A stretch of 46,019 nucleotides of DNA from a virus, in IMG/VR virus record IMGVR_UViG_3300020074_000034, positions 1 through 46,019 of that record; one strand, given 5' to 3'. The notes under the pieces were generated by a model. The model was not told the origin of the DNA, did no database searches, and worked only from the letters and a program-made list of their open reading frames with translations. Of this stretch, positions 19,365-27,829 are shown piece after piece; the first letter of the stretch is position 1, and every line of letters starts with the position of its first letter. The translations under genes were made by a program, and so were the position numbers.

Positions 19365-22300
19365 ATGGCATCAATCTTAAAGATTAAAAGATCCAGTACC
19401 AACCCAACAGCAACCCCGGCTGGATTGGGTCAGGGTGAGCTTGCTTACGGGGAAGGCACTAGTACTTATACAGATGCTCAAGGTGCAAACGTTACCTCTT
19501 TTGGTAAACTGTTTGTGGGTAGAGGACCTGAAACTGCTGGTGTCTCAGCAAATATTGATATCATAGGTGGCAAGTATTTTACAGATCTTCTAGATCATGG
19601 ACATGGAACAATTGTTTCAAACTCTGCAGCAATTGTAGACTCATCTAAAAAGGTTAATGAATGGAATGTTGATAACATCACCCTAGATGGCAATACAATT
19701 TCCACCACAAATTCAAATGGTAATTTGACCATTGACACAAATGGAACTGGAGATGTGGTAATTTCTGGTTCTAGTACACTTGGTGATAATTTATTCAAAA
19801 TTAACGACGGATCTGTCGATAGATTTATCGTTGATAGTTTTTCTGGCGCGGTTGATATTACATCCCCAACTCTAAGTGCTTCAGATACTTTACTTAATAT
19901 CTCATCCACCTGGAACAATGGCGGTTCAACTTTTTACGGTATTGATGTTGACGTAATCAATACTGCATCGGCAGCAAGCTCAAGACTTCTTAACTTATCT
20001 GTTGGCGGTTCAGATAAATTTAATGTAGATGTTTCCGGCAATGTTTATTTAACTGGAAATATTTCATATGCAACCGCAGTAAACTCTAGCATTCAAGATA
20101 ATACTGCAGGTGCCTTTGTAGTAAAAGAAGGTTCAAATAAGTATATTGATATTGATACTACAAATAATGCAGAACTGTTAACTCTTGGTAATTCGTTAGC
20201 AACAGTCAATATTGTTATTGAAGATAACACACCAACTGCTTTTGCTATTAAAGAAGGATCTCAAAATTATGTTGAGGTTGATACAAATAATGCACAACAA
20301 AAAATAACAATTGGTAATGATAATACCAGACTAGATAATAAAATTATTTCAGGATCTGATGCGTTCATTGTACGAGAAGGATCAAACAAATATATTGATA
20401 TTGATACTGGCGCTGGATCAGAATTAATTACATTCAGTACTGGTAATGTTGACATTGATAATGATTTAAACATTGATGGTGGTGATTTAACTACTAATCA
20501 ATCTACATTTAACTTACTAAACACAAATGCTGCTACAGTTAACTTTGCTGGATCAGCAACTACTGTAGAAATCGGGTCTGCTACTGGCACTACTAATGTT
20601 AATAATAATTTAGTAGTAGACCTAGATTTACAAGTAAACGGTGGGGATTTAACTACTAATCAATCTACATTTAACTTACTAAACACAAATGCTGCTACAG
20701 TTAACTTTGCTGGATCAGCAACTACTATTGAGATTGGGTCTGCTACTGGTACTACTAATGTTAATAATAACCTTGATGTAGATGGAGACCTTAATATTGA
20801 CGGCGGGGATCTTACTGTTTCTAACATTACTTTTAACCTTGCAAATGCTAATGCTACTACAGTTAATGCTTTTGGTGCAGCAACTGCTATTGAGATTGGT
20901 GCCGCTAGTGGCACTACCAATATCAACAACAATCTAGATGTAGATGGTGATGTAAATATTGATGGTGGAGCTCTTACTGTTTCTACTGCTACGTTTAACC
21001 TTGCAAATGCAAATGCTACCACAGTTAACTTTGCTGGATCAGCAACTACTGTAGAGATTGGGTCTGCTAGTGGTACTACTAACATCAATAATAACCTTGA
21101 TGTAGATGGAGACGTTAATATTGATGGTGGAGATCTTACTGTTTCTACTGCTACGTTTAACCTTGTAAATACAACCGCTACTACAGTTAATGCTTTTGGT
21201 GCAGCTGGAACAATTAATTTTGGATCCGCAGGAAGTGGTACTACTAGGTTTAGAAATAATACTTTAGTTGGTACTGAATCAACACAATATCTTTTTGATA
21301 CTGTTGCTACTACAGTTAACTTTGCTGGGGCAGCAACTACTGTAGAGATTGGTGCCGCTAGTGGCACTACTAACATCAATAATAACCTTGAGGTAGACCT
21401 AGATTTACAAGTAAATGGTGGTGATTTAACTACTAATCAATCTACATTTAATTTACTTAACACAACCGCTACCACAGTTAACTTTGCTGGGGCCGCAACT
21501 ACTGTAGAGATTGGTGCCGCTAGTGGCACTACCAATATCAACAACGATCTAGATGTAGATGGAGACGTTAATATTGATGGTGGAGATCTTACTGTTTCTA
21601 CTGCTACATTTAACCTTGTAAATACAAATGCTACCACAGTTAACTTTGCTGGGGCAGCAACTACTCTAAACATTGGTAGTTCTTCAACCGAAGTTGACTT
21701 TGGAGATTTGAGAATTGTAGGTTCTACAATTTATAGTGACAATTCAGGTGCTCAAACAATCACAATTGACCCATATCCTGCCGGCGGTGATGGTGCTGGT
21801 AATGTTGTAGTTAGAGGTAACTTACAAGTTTCTGGTACTACAACAACGGTCAATTCTACACAGATGACTGTTAATGATCCTATATTTACACTTGGAGATA
21901 GTATTAGTGAAAAAACTGTTGTTTCTGCTGCAGCAAGTGGACAGTCAGTAGTTATTCTTGATGATGTAGACGGGTTGAATGTTGGTGATATTGTTTCTGG
22001 TAATGCATCGATTCCAAACGGAACAACTATTACCAACATTAATGTAGGTGCTAATACTATTACTCTTAGTGCAAACCTATCTGCTGGTATCGCAGCAAGT
22101 ACAAATACATCACCAAAAATTCTAACCTTTACGCAAGGTGCAGATGATAATAAGGATCGTGGTATTGAATTTAAATATTTTAACAGTGGTCTAAAAACTG
22201 GATTTTTTGGTTATGATGAATCTGGTACATCGGAGGGAGCTACCACCACATATTATTTCACATATATTCCAGATGCAACAAATACTTCTCAGGTATTTAC

Positions 22301-22505
22301 TGGAACTGTTGGTAGTGCATATTTTAATACTACTAAACTAGATATTGGTATTCACAAAGGTGTTCCATATTTCGATCAATATAAAAGACTTACTTCAACA
22401 GATGCAGCAGGAACATCTGATATAACAACTTCAAACCAAATTTTGACTGTAACTGCTGCGGGTGTTCCTGTGTGGACTACTACAATTGATGGTGGTACTT
22501 ATTGA
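19365..22505 (+). CDS. Tail fibre-like structural protein with 54-residue tandem repeats
   Basis: 1,046 residues. The N-terminus (MASILKIKRSSTN, AGLGQGELAYGEGTSTYTD, KLFVGRGPE) is typical of T4-like marine phage fibre or structural proteins. Three ~45-residue repeats (AFVVKEGSNKYIDIDT, AFAIKEGSQNYVEVDT, AFIVREGSNKYIDIDT) lie at about residues 244-360, followed by seven units of a 54-residue repeat (GGDLT...ATTVNFAGxATTVEIG...GTTNxNNNL). The C-terminal part contains GFFGYDESG and a YFDQYKRLTSTD block. The long beta-solenoid-like repeat with little charge fits an elongated fibre shaft. It corresponds in position to T4 gp12/wac (before gp13) but without recognisable sequence similarity. Whether it binds the host is not shown by the sequence. 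Confidence 0.8.
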   Translation: MASILKIKRSSTNPTATPAGLGQGELAYGEGTSTYTDAQGANVTSFGKLFVGRGPETAGVSANIDIIGGKYFTDLLDHGHGTIVSNSAAIVDSSKKVNEWNVDNITLDGNTISTTNSNGNLTIDTNGTGDVVISGSSTLGDNLFKINDGSVDRFIVDSFSGAVDITSPTLSASDTLLNISSTWNNGGSTFYGIDVDVINTASAASSRLLNLSVGGSDKFNVDVSGNVYLTGNISYATAVNSSIQDNTAGAFVVKEGSNKYIDIDTTNNAELLTLGNSLATVNIVIEDNTPTAFAIKEGSQNYVEVDTNNAQQKITIGNDNTRLDNKIISGSDAFIVREGSNKYIDIDTGAGSELITFSTGNVDIDNDLNIDGGDLTTNQSTFNLLNTNAATVNFAGSATTVEIGSATGTTNVNNNLVVDLDLQVNGGDLTTNQSTFNLLNTNAATVNFAGSATTIEIGSATGTTNVNNNLDVDGDLNIDGGDLTVSNITFNLANANATTVNAFGAATAIEIGAASGTTNINNNLDVDGDVNIDGGALTVSTATFNLANANATTVNFAGSATTVEIGSASGTTNINNNLDVDGDVNIDGGDLTVSTATFNLVNTTATTVNAFGAAGTINFGSAGSGTTRFRNNTLVGTESTQYLFDTVATTVNFAGAATTVEIGAASGTTNINNNLEVDLDLQVNGGDLTTNQSTFNLLNTTATTVNFAGAATTVEIGAASGTTNINNDLDVDGDVNIDGGDLTVSTATFNLVNTNATTVNFAGAATTLNIGSSSTEVDFGDLRIVGSTIYSDNSGAQTITIDPYPAGGDGAGNVVVRGNLQVSGTTTTVNSTQMTVNDPIFTLGDSISEKTVVSAAASGQSVVILDDVDGLNVGDIVSGNASIPNGTTITNINVGANTITLSANLSAGIAASTNTSPKILTFTQGADDNKDRGIEFKYFNSGLKTGFFGYDESGTSEGATTTYYFTYIPDATNTSQVFTGTVGSAYFNTTKLDIGIHKGVPYFDQYKRLTSTDAAGTSDITTSNQILTVTAAGVPVWTTTIDGGTY
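20095..20450 (+). repeat. Three ~45-residue KEGSNKYIDIDT repeats
   Basis: Three coding repeats, each containing AF(V/A/I)(V/I)(K/R)EGS(N/Q) and a (Y)(I/V)(D/E)(I/V)DT strand, beginning near 20095, 20225 and 20350. They precede the 162-bp repeat array in the same fibre-like gene. Confidence 0.8.
20478..21740 (+). repeat. 162-bp in-frame tandem repeat array (54-aa units)
   Basis: Units begin at 20478, 20640, 20802, 20964, 21126, 21417 and 21579. Spacing is exactly 162 bp except for the unit at 21126, which is 291 bp and contains a compound segment with a divergent 43-residue insert. Long stretches are nearly identical at DNA level (for example around 20485-20550 and 20647-20712). Two flavours of unit start (GGDLTTNQSTFNLLNT and GGDLTVSTATFNL) are mixed along the array, which suggests recombination between units. 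Confidence 0.93.
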
Positions 22506-22511
22506 TAAATA
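22505..22511 (+). promoter_or_regulatory. Late promoter-like ATAAATA ahead of the neck genes
   Basis: ATAAATA sharing its first A with the TGA stop of the fibre-like gene. A GAGG ribosome site follows at 22521 and ATG at 22530. It probably serves the 73-aa gene and gp13. Confidence 0.6.
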
Positions 22512-22529
22512 ATTAAAAATGAGGTAATT

Positions 22530-22751
22530 ATGAATCCTGATGAAGCCAACACTTTAATGCAAGTGATGAGTAGCAAAATTAATCAACTTACCCAACAAAA
22601 TATTATGTTAGAGTCTAAAGTAATGTATTTAAACTCTGTCATACAACAACTACAGAGTTCTCCCGAAAAGATACACGATAGTGAAACATTTAATGAAACT
22701 TCACCAGTAAAACAAAGTAATGGCAAACCCAAGCAGCAGGTCGCAACTTAA
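22530..22751 (+). CDS. Small coiled-coil protein upstream of gp13 (73 aa)
   Basis: Preceded by a good GAGG ribosome site nine bases upstream of its ATG. The N-terminal half is a heptad-like helix (ANTLMQVMSSKINQLTQQN, then LESKVMYLNSVIQQLQ) and the C-terminus is polar and probably disordered. It overlaps the gp13 start by 32 bases, so the two are probably co-translated. I do not recognise a family. A role in neck or collar assembly is only suggested by position. Confidence 0.72.
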   Translation: MNPDEANTLMQVMSSKINQLTQQNIMLESKVMYLNSVIQQLQSSPEKIHDSETFNETSPVKQSNGKPKQQVAT

Positions 22752-23541
22752 GGAATACTGCTTACGAAAATTAGGTAAGCCAGTAATTGAAATTAATGTT
22801 GACGATGATCAAATTGAAGATTTAATTGATGATACCATTCAACTCTACAATGAGAGGGTTTATAATGGGGTTGAAAGGGTTATGTTAAAGTATAAATTTA
22901 CTAATGAAGATATTGAAAATGGCAGAAAAAGAAATACTTCAACCACAGTAACAGATCAAAATACTGCTACGCCGCCAAGAACTCTTCAATTTGAAGAAGG
23001 TAGAGGGTATTTTACTTTACCAGATCATGTTATTGGTGTTGAAAATATAATGCCTATTTCTAATACATACGTAAATAGTATGTTCGGTTTTAGATATCAA
23101 TTTTTCTTAAATGATTTTTATAATTTTTATGCGTATGATATTTTAAATCTAACTATGACTATGACATACTTAGAAACATTAGAATTTCTTTTAGAAGGTA
23201 AAAAAATAATAAGATATAATAAAGTTCAAAATAAAATATATGTTGATGTTGATTGGCAAAGAGTGGCTGCAAACGACTATCTAGTTATTGAATGTTACAG
23301 AGCACTAGATCCAGTCACATGGCCAAAAATTTACAATGAAATTTTTATAAAAAAATATCTCACATCGTCTATAAAGAAACAGTGGGGTCAAAATTTAATG
23401 AAATTTCAGGGTATAAAATTACCTGGTGGAGTAGAGTTTAATGGTAGACAATTGTATGATGACGCGGTTCAAGAGTTGGATAAACTAACAGAAGAAATGT
23501 CTTCTACATATGAACTTCCACCATTAGACTGCGTAGGTTGA
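22720..23541 (+). CDS. gp13: Neck protein gp13
   Basis: 273 residues, slightly shorter than T4 gp13 (309). The N-terminus MANPSSRSQLKEYCLRKLG followed by VIEINVDDDQIEDLIDD is the characteristic start of cyanophage gp13. A conserved core (QLYNERVYNGVERVMLKYKF) and a C-terminal helix-rich part (IKKQWGQNLMKFQGI, GGVEFNGRQLYDDAVQEL) follow. gp13 and gp14 form the neck that closes the filled head and accepts the tail. The next gene is gp14, one base after the stop. Confidence 0.93.
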   Translation: MANPSSRSQLKEYCLRKLGKPVIEINVDDDQIEDLIDDTIQLYNERVYNGVERVMLKYKFTNEDIENGRKRNTSTTVTDQNTATPPRTLQFEEGRGYFTLPDHVIGVENIMPISNTYVNSMFGFRYQFFLNDFYNFYAYDILNLTMTMTYLETLEFLLEGKKIIRYNKVQNKIYVDVDWQRVAANDYLVIECYRALDPVTWPKIYNEIFIKKYLTSSIKKQWGQNLMKFQGIKLPGGVEFNGRQLYDDAVQELDKLTEEMSSTYELPPLDCVG

Positions 23542-23542
23542 T

Positions 23543-24874
23543 ATGGCTAAAAATGTTTATTTTTCAAATGGTACACTTTCAGAACAAAGACTATATGAGA
23601 ATTTAATCATAGAGTCTTTACAGATTTATGGACATGATGTATATTACTTACCCAGAGAAATAGTAAAAAAAGATAGAATTTTTAGAGAAGACATACTTTC
23701 AAAATTTGATGAAAATTATTTAATTGAAATGTATCTATCAAGTTTCGAAGGTTTCGAAGGCGATGGAACTTTACTATCAAAGTTTGGCGTAAGAATTTCT
23801 GATGAAGCAACGTTTATAATTTCAAAGAGAAGATGGGAAGATCTTGTTTCGTCTTCAAATAATTTAGTATCGTCAAAACGACCCAATGAAGGAGATCTAT
23901 TATATTTTCCTCTCACTCAACAATTTTTTCAAATCAAGTTTGTTGAACACGAAAAACCATTTAGACAACTTGATGCTATTCAAACATATCAACTCATTGT
24001 AGAAACAATGGAGTTTTCTGATGAAAGGATTGAGACTGGAATTAAAGAAATCGACGATATTACCAAAGACTCTGGATATTCAGTTGTGTTTAAACTCATC
24101 GATGGTATTAAATCTGTATATCTAACAAATGCTGGAACTGGCTATGGAAGAAATACTACTGTAACATTTGGGCCACCAGGAACTGGGTCAAAAGCATCCG
24201 TTAGTGTCTCAACAACCAATGGTTCTATTAGTTCAATTAATTTGACAGAACCAGGGGTTGGTTATTCTACCGCACCACTTGTATCATTTATTGGTTCTGG
24301 TTCTAATGCATCAGCAATTACAACGGTTGCAAATAAAAAATCATTCAAAAATGGAGAACTTGTATTTGGTTCATCCAAATCTGCAGATGCAGCTGCAACA
24401 ATAACTTCTGGATCTGTGACTAACATTAAAGTTTTAAAACTTGGAGAGGAATATAAAACAGTTCCAACTGTAACTATATCATCACCGGCAACTGGAGTAA
24501 AAGCAACTGCAACAGCTGTTCTTACTAATGGAAAAGTAACTTCCATAAATATTACGAATCCAGGTTCTGGTTATACTACAGCACCAACTATTACAATACA
24601 AAGATCTCCATCCGAACCAAAAGGTAAAGTTACGAGATATGATGGTACTAATAAAGAACTAGAATTAATTAATATTGTAGGAACTTTCGTTGATAATGAT
24701 ACGTTAGTTGGTGAAGAAACTGGTGCTGAATGGACTATTACCTCATTCAGTACTATAGAAAAAGAAAATGATCCTGGTGCTGAAAATGAATGGTTTGAGT
24801 TATCTGGTGATAAAATTATTGACTGGACTGCAAAAAATCCATTTGGTGAATATGGAAATATGGGAGTATTCTGA
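23543..24874 (+). CDS. gp14: Neck protein gp14 with inserted GxGY repeats
   Basis: The N-terminal ~175 residues (MAKNVYFSNGTLSEQRLYEN, YYLPREIVKKDRIFREDILS, FIISKRRWEDL) match the gp14 neck protein of T4-like phages, and the C-terminus (WFELSGDKIIDWTAKNPFGE) is the conserved gp14 tail. At 443 residues it is much longer than T4 gp14 (256). The extra segment, about residues 185-375, holds four GxGY-type beta repeats (AGTGYGRNTTVTF, PGVGYSTAPLVSF, LGEEYKTVPTVTI, PGSGYTTAPTITI) and a GKVTRYDG...TLVGEETGAEW module. gp14 completes the head-tail neck. It overlaps gp15 by one base. Confidence 0.93.
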   Translation: MAKNVYFSNGTLSEQRLYENLIIESLQIYGHDVYYLPREIVKKDRIFREDILSKFDENYLIEMYLSSFEGFEGDGTLLSKFGVRISDEATFIISKRRWEDLVSSSNNLVSSKRPNEGDLLYFPLTQQFFQIKFVEHEKPFRQLDAIQTYQLIVETMEFSDERIETGIKEIDDITKDSGYSVVFKLIDGIKSVYLTNAGTGYGRNTTVTFGPPGTGSKASVSVSTTNGSISSINLTEPGVGYSTAPLVSFIGSGSNASAITTVANKKSFKNGELVFGSSKSADAAATITSGSVTNIKVLKLGEEYKTVPTVTISSPATGVKATATAVLTNGKVTSINITNPGSGYTTAPTITIQRSPSEPKGKVTRYDGTNKELELINIVGTFVDNDTLVGEETGAEWTITSFSTIEKENDPGAENEWFELSGDKIIDWTAKNPFGEYGNMGVF

Positions 24875-25941
24875 TGTTAGGTAAACATTTTTATCACGAA
24901 ATTATTCGTAAAACTATTGTTGGGTTTGGAACCCTCTTTAATAATATTGAATTAAGGCGCGTTGATGCCAATGGAAATATTGTTCAAACTATTAAAGTGC
25001 CTCTTTCCTATGGACCAAGAGAAAAGTTTCTTGCAAGAATTGAAGCAGAACCGCAATTAGATGGAAGATCTGAGATTCAAATTCAATTGCCAAGAATTGC
25101 ATTTGAAATGAAAGGAATTAATTATGATTCTACTAGAAAGTTAGCACCAATTAATATTTGCAAAACTCCAAAGTCTGGTGATACCAAAGAAGTATATACT
25201 CAATATACTCCAGTGCCGTACAACCTAGATTTTGAACTTAATATTATTAGTAAAAATAATGATGATTCTGTTCAAATTTTAGAACAAATTCTTCCATACT
25301 TTCAACCAATGTTTAATATTACTATTAATCTTATTGATCAAACAAAAGAAATTAAAGACATACCAATTATATTACAAAATGTAAGTATTCAAGATGATTA
25401 TGAAGGAGATTTTAGAAGAAGGAGATCTTTAATTCATACTTTAAATTTTGTAGCAAAAACTTATCTATATGGCCCAGTTGTATCTCAAGATGTGATTAAA
25501 ACAGTTAATGTTGATATTGGTACGGCAATTAACACTGGTTCTAGATATGTAAGATATAGTGCAACTCCAAAAGCACTAGAAGATTATACTAATGATGGTA
25601 CTGACATTTCATTCACGGAAGTCAATGTAAATAGCAACACAATTACTTTGCCCAATCATGGATTTATTACTGGTGATTTTGTAACGTATAGAGTTACCAA
25701 TCAAACTGGATCCCCTATCGGTGGATTGGAATCTGGCAGTGAATACTATATTGTTAAAATTGATAATAATAATTTTAGAGTTGCAACAACGAAGTATAAT
25801 TCTCAACGTGATATTAATATAAATTTAACTTCGCAGGGAACAGGTCCTCACAAATTCTCAGTAATTACTACTCTAGATGATCAATTTGTAGAACCAGATG
25901 ATAATTTTGGTTTCAATGAATCTTGGACAACATTATTATGA
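24874..25941 (+). CDS. gp15: Proximal tail sheath stabilizer gp15
   Basis: 355 residues against 272 in T4. The T4-like core includes GTLFNNIELRRVDANG near the start, LPRIAFEMKGINYDSTRK (T4: LPRINLHLVDFSYN), QYTPVPYNLDFEL, and the diagnostic VQILEQILPYFQPMFNITI (T4: FQIVEQILPYFQPHFNTTM). gp15 caps the tail at its head-proximal end and stabilises the contracted sheath. The C-terminal ~85 residues are an extra beta module with LPNHGFITGDFVTYRVT, similar to modules in other virion proteins here. The start codon overlaps the gp14 stop by one base and the end overlaps gp16 in an ATGA. Confidence 0.94.
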   Translation: MLGKHFYHEIIRKTIVGFGTLFNNIELRRVDANGNIVQTIKVPLSYGPREKFLARIEAEPQLDGRSEIQIQLPRIAFEMKGINYDSTRKLAPINICKTPKSGDTKEVYTQYTPVPYNLDFELNIISKNNDDSVQILEQILPYFQPMFNITINLIDQTKEIKDIPIILQNVSIQDDYEGDFRRRRSLIHTLNFVAKTYLYGPVVSQDVIKTVNVDIGTAINTGSRYVRYSATPKALEDYTNDGTDISFTEVNVNSNTITLPNHGFITGDFVTYRVTNQTGSPIGGLESGSEYYIVKIDNNNFRVATTKYNSQRDININLTSQGTGPHKFSVITTLDDQFVEPDDNFGFNESWTTLL

Positions 25942-26354
25942 TAGATCCTTTTGAAAATTTAAACAAAGAATTCAATGTCGAATGTGAAATTATGAAAGCT
26001 GAAGAGACTGTAAGAGAAATTAAATTAGTAAAAAGTGATAATCAGGTAAAAGATGATCATGAGTATGCAAGAGGCAATCTTTATAACTTAATTGAAAAAG
26101 GACAGGAAGCAATCAATGATATTCTTGATGTTGCAAAACAAACAAATCATCCAAGAGCATATGAAGTAGCTGGCAATTTAATTAAAAATGTTGCCGATAT
26201 TACTGACAAACTTTTAGAATCTCAAAAAAAACTTAAAGAAATTAATGAAGATAGTCATACTAAAGGTCCAAACGTTGTCAATAACTCTTTGTTTGTTGGA
26301 TCAACCTCAGATCTTCAAAAAATGATTAAACAAATAAATAGTCAAGAGAAATAA
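25938..26354 (+). CDS. gp16: Small terminase subunit gp16
   Basis: 138 residues, starting at ATG 25938 in an ATGA overlap with gp15; an upstream TTG at 25923 is less likely. It aligns with T4 gp16 (164 aa): a hydrophobic N-terminus, then DDHEYARGNLYNLIEKGQEA (T4: EDDYGVVRRNMHFQQQ), a central helix NHPRAYEVAGNLIKNVADIT (T4: DSPRHMEVFATLMGQM), and a C-terminal NNSLFVGSTSDLQKMI (T4: NATVFMGSPTELMDEI). It recognises DNA and regulates the gp17 motor during packaging, but here is separated from gp17 by about 2.4 kb. Confidence 0.92.
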   Translation: MIDPFENLNKEFNVECEIMKAEETVREIKLVKSDNQVKDDHEYARGNLYNLIEKGQEAINDILDVAKQTNHPRAYEVAGNLIKNVADITDKLLESQKKLKEINEDSHTKGPNVVNNSLFVGSTSDLQKMIKQINSQEK

Positions 26355-26377
26355 AAAAATAAAAAGGATATCAACTT

Positions 26378-27829
26378 ATGAAACAAAAGATTAACGAAGA
26401 TGTAAATAAATCTTTTGAACAATTTATGGCAGAGGCTGCTGCTTGTACAAAAAAATCTAGCAAAAACTTTGAAGGTGAACTAGTTGATGAACTCAAGGAA
26501 AAACTTGGACTGTGGGACCGTATCCATGCTAAAAGAAAGCGTGGAGAACGTCCAGCCAAACCAGGTGAAAAGGATTATCCAAAAACTTTGAACGTTGAAG
26601 GACTTGATATGAAGACCTTCAAATCAAATCGTGCAAAGGCAGTAACTAAAGCTGCTACGAAGGATGCTCGTGACAGAGGGCACGAAGGACACGAATGGCA
26701 CAATACTGGAAGAACTTATAGTCCAGATGAAGCAAAGTCTCGTCGTGCAAATATGTCCGATGATGATAGAGCAGCAAGACACCGTGTTGCTGTAGATCCT
26801 GATGATGATCGTGATGAGAATACATACTCAGCAGATAAGACTAAGAATCCTAAGAAACTTCGCAAACAAAAAGCGATGGGGGAAGAGTATGATGAAATGT
26901 TTGACATCTATGAAGCAGAAGGTTCATATGGAAAAACTCCAGAATCAACAAAAAGATGGAATAAGGCAACACTCTCCAGAATGCACAAACCTGCAAGTGG
27001 GTATCCAAACAGAGGTGATAAGAAAAAGGAAGTTGCAAAGTATTCAAAGCACAATCAAAGAACTATGAGTCTTCAACACGATGCAAGTCGTGGTCCTGGT
27101 AAAAAATCTTCCAGAGGTGTTGGTGGAAGACAAGGACTCAAAATGACTCAACAGGATAGAGATGATGCGAGAGGGCAAGCAGAATATGGACATACTGGAT
27201 ACGATCCAAGTTTTGATGGTCCACCAAGTTCCCCTGGTTCAAAACCAAAAGGTAAGAAACTTGAGAGGCAAAAGAAAACTGGTGTAAGTGCTGAAAGTTT
27301 TGATATTTACGACATCATTCTCTCACACTTACTTGATGAAGGCAAAGTGGAACTAAAGCAAAGAAACAAAAATGAAATGCAACGCAAGGCAGGCAACCTT
27401 GGTCGTGAAGTAGTTTCAACTCCCAATACCAAGAAAAATGCAGCAAAGAGAGGCGCTGCTATGGATAGAATGAAAAAACTTGTAAGTGTGATTGCTCGTG
27501 ATGATGAGGAAAAGAGATTTAAAACAATTGGACAATCACCTCTACATAACTCTTACGAAACAGAAGGTGATCAACTTGATGAAGTTGCAGCATGGCAACG
27601 TAGTGAAGGTAAGAATAAATCTGGTGGTCTTAACGAAAAAGGACGTAAATCTTATGAAAGAGAAAATCCTGGAAGCGACCTTAAGGCACCTTCAAAGAAG
27701 GTTGGAAATCCCCGCAGGAAGAGCTTCTGTGCCAGAATGAAAGGTATGAAATCAAAACTAACTTCTGCAAAAACTGCAAGAGATCCAGATTCAAGAATCA
27801 ATAAATCACTTAGAGCTTGGAACTGCTAA
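26378..27829 (+). CDS. Highly charged conserved phage protein with C-terminal KSFCARMxGM domain
   Basis: 483 residues, with an AAGGA ribosome site and ATG at 26378. The sequence is Lys/Arg/Asp/Glu-rich with few long hydrophobic strands and looks partly disordered. Visible elements: LGLWDRIHAKRKRGERPAKP and KDYPKTLNVEG near residues 43-75; a His-rich RGHEGHEWH at about 100-108; an acidic FDIYEAEG at about 175-182, echoed by FDIYDIILSHLLDEG near 310; and a C-terminal domain GGLNEKGRKSYERENPG...NPRRKSFCARMKGM...SLRAWNC, which resembles a small domain found in many phage proteins (possibly DUF6321, from memory). It sits between the terminase subunits. A packaged or DNA-associated role is possible but unproven. 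Confidence 0.8.
   Translation: MKQKINEDVNKSFEQFMAEAAACTKKSSKNFEGELVDELKEKLGLWDRIHAKRKRGERPAKPGEKDYPKTLNVEGLDMKTFKSNRAKAVTKAATKDARDRGHEGHEWHNTGRTYSPDEAKSRRANMSDDDRAARHRVAVDPDDDRDENTYSADKTKNPKKLRKQKAMGEEYDEMFDIYEAEGSYGKTPESTKRWNKATLSRMHKPASGYPNRGDKKKEVAKYSKHNQRTMSLQHDASRGPGKKSSRGVGGRQGLKMTQQDRDDARGQAEYGHTGYDPSFDGPPSSPGSKPKGKKLERQKKTGVSAESFDIYDIILSHLLDEGKVELKQRNKNEMQRKAGNLGREVVSTPNTKKNAAKRGAAMDRMKKLVSVIARDDEEKRFKTIGQSPLHNSYETEGDQLDEVAAWQRSEGKNKSGGLNEKGRKSYERENPGSDLKAPSKKVGNPRRKSFCARMKGMKSKLTSAKTARDPDSRINKSLRAWNC

Noticed and set aside
20660-21673. Long open frames on the - strand (239 and 78 codons) opposite the fibre repeats
   Set aside because: They are mirror images of the repeated + strand codons. 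Their low-complexity Val/Pro/Ala content and lack of start signals mark them as shadows.
20478-21740. CRISPR-like array
   Set aside because: The repeats are 162 bp, contiguous, in frame and coding, with no unique spacers.
25923-25940. TTG at 25923 as the gp16 start
   Set aside because: ATG 25938 gives a standard ATGA overlap with gp15 and matches the pattern used by many neighbours.
26672-26710. HExxH protease motif in the charged 483-residue protein
   Set aside because: The His-rich stretch reads HEGHEWH without correct HExxH spacing, so it is not a zinc-peptidase signature.
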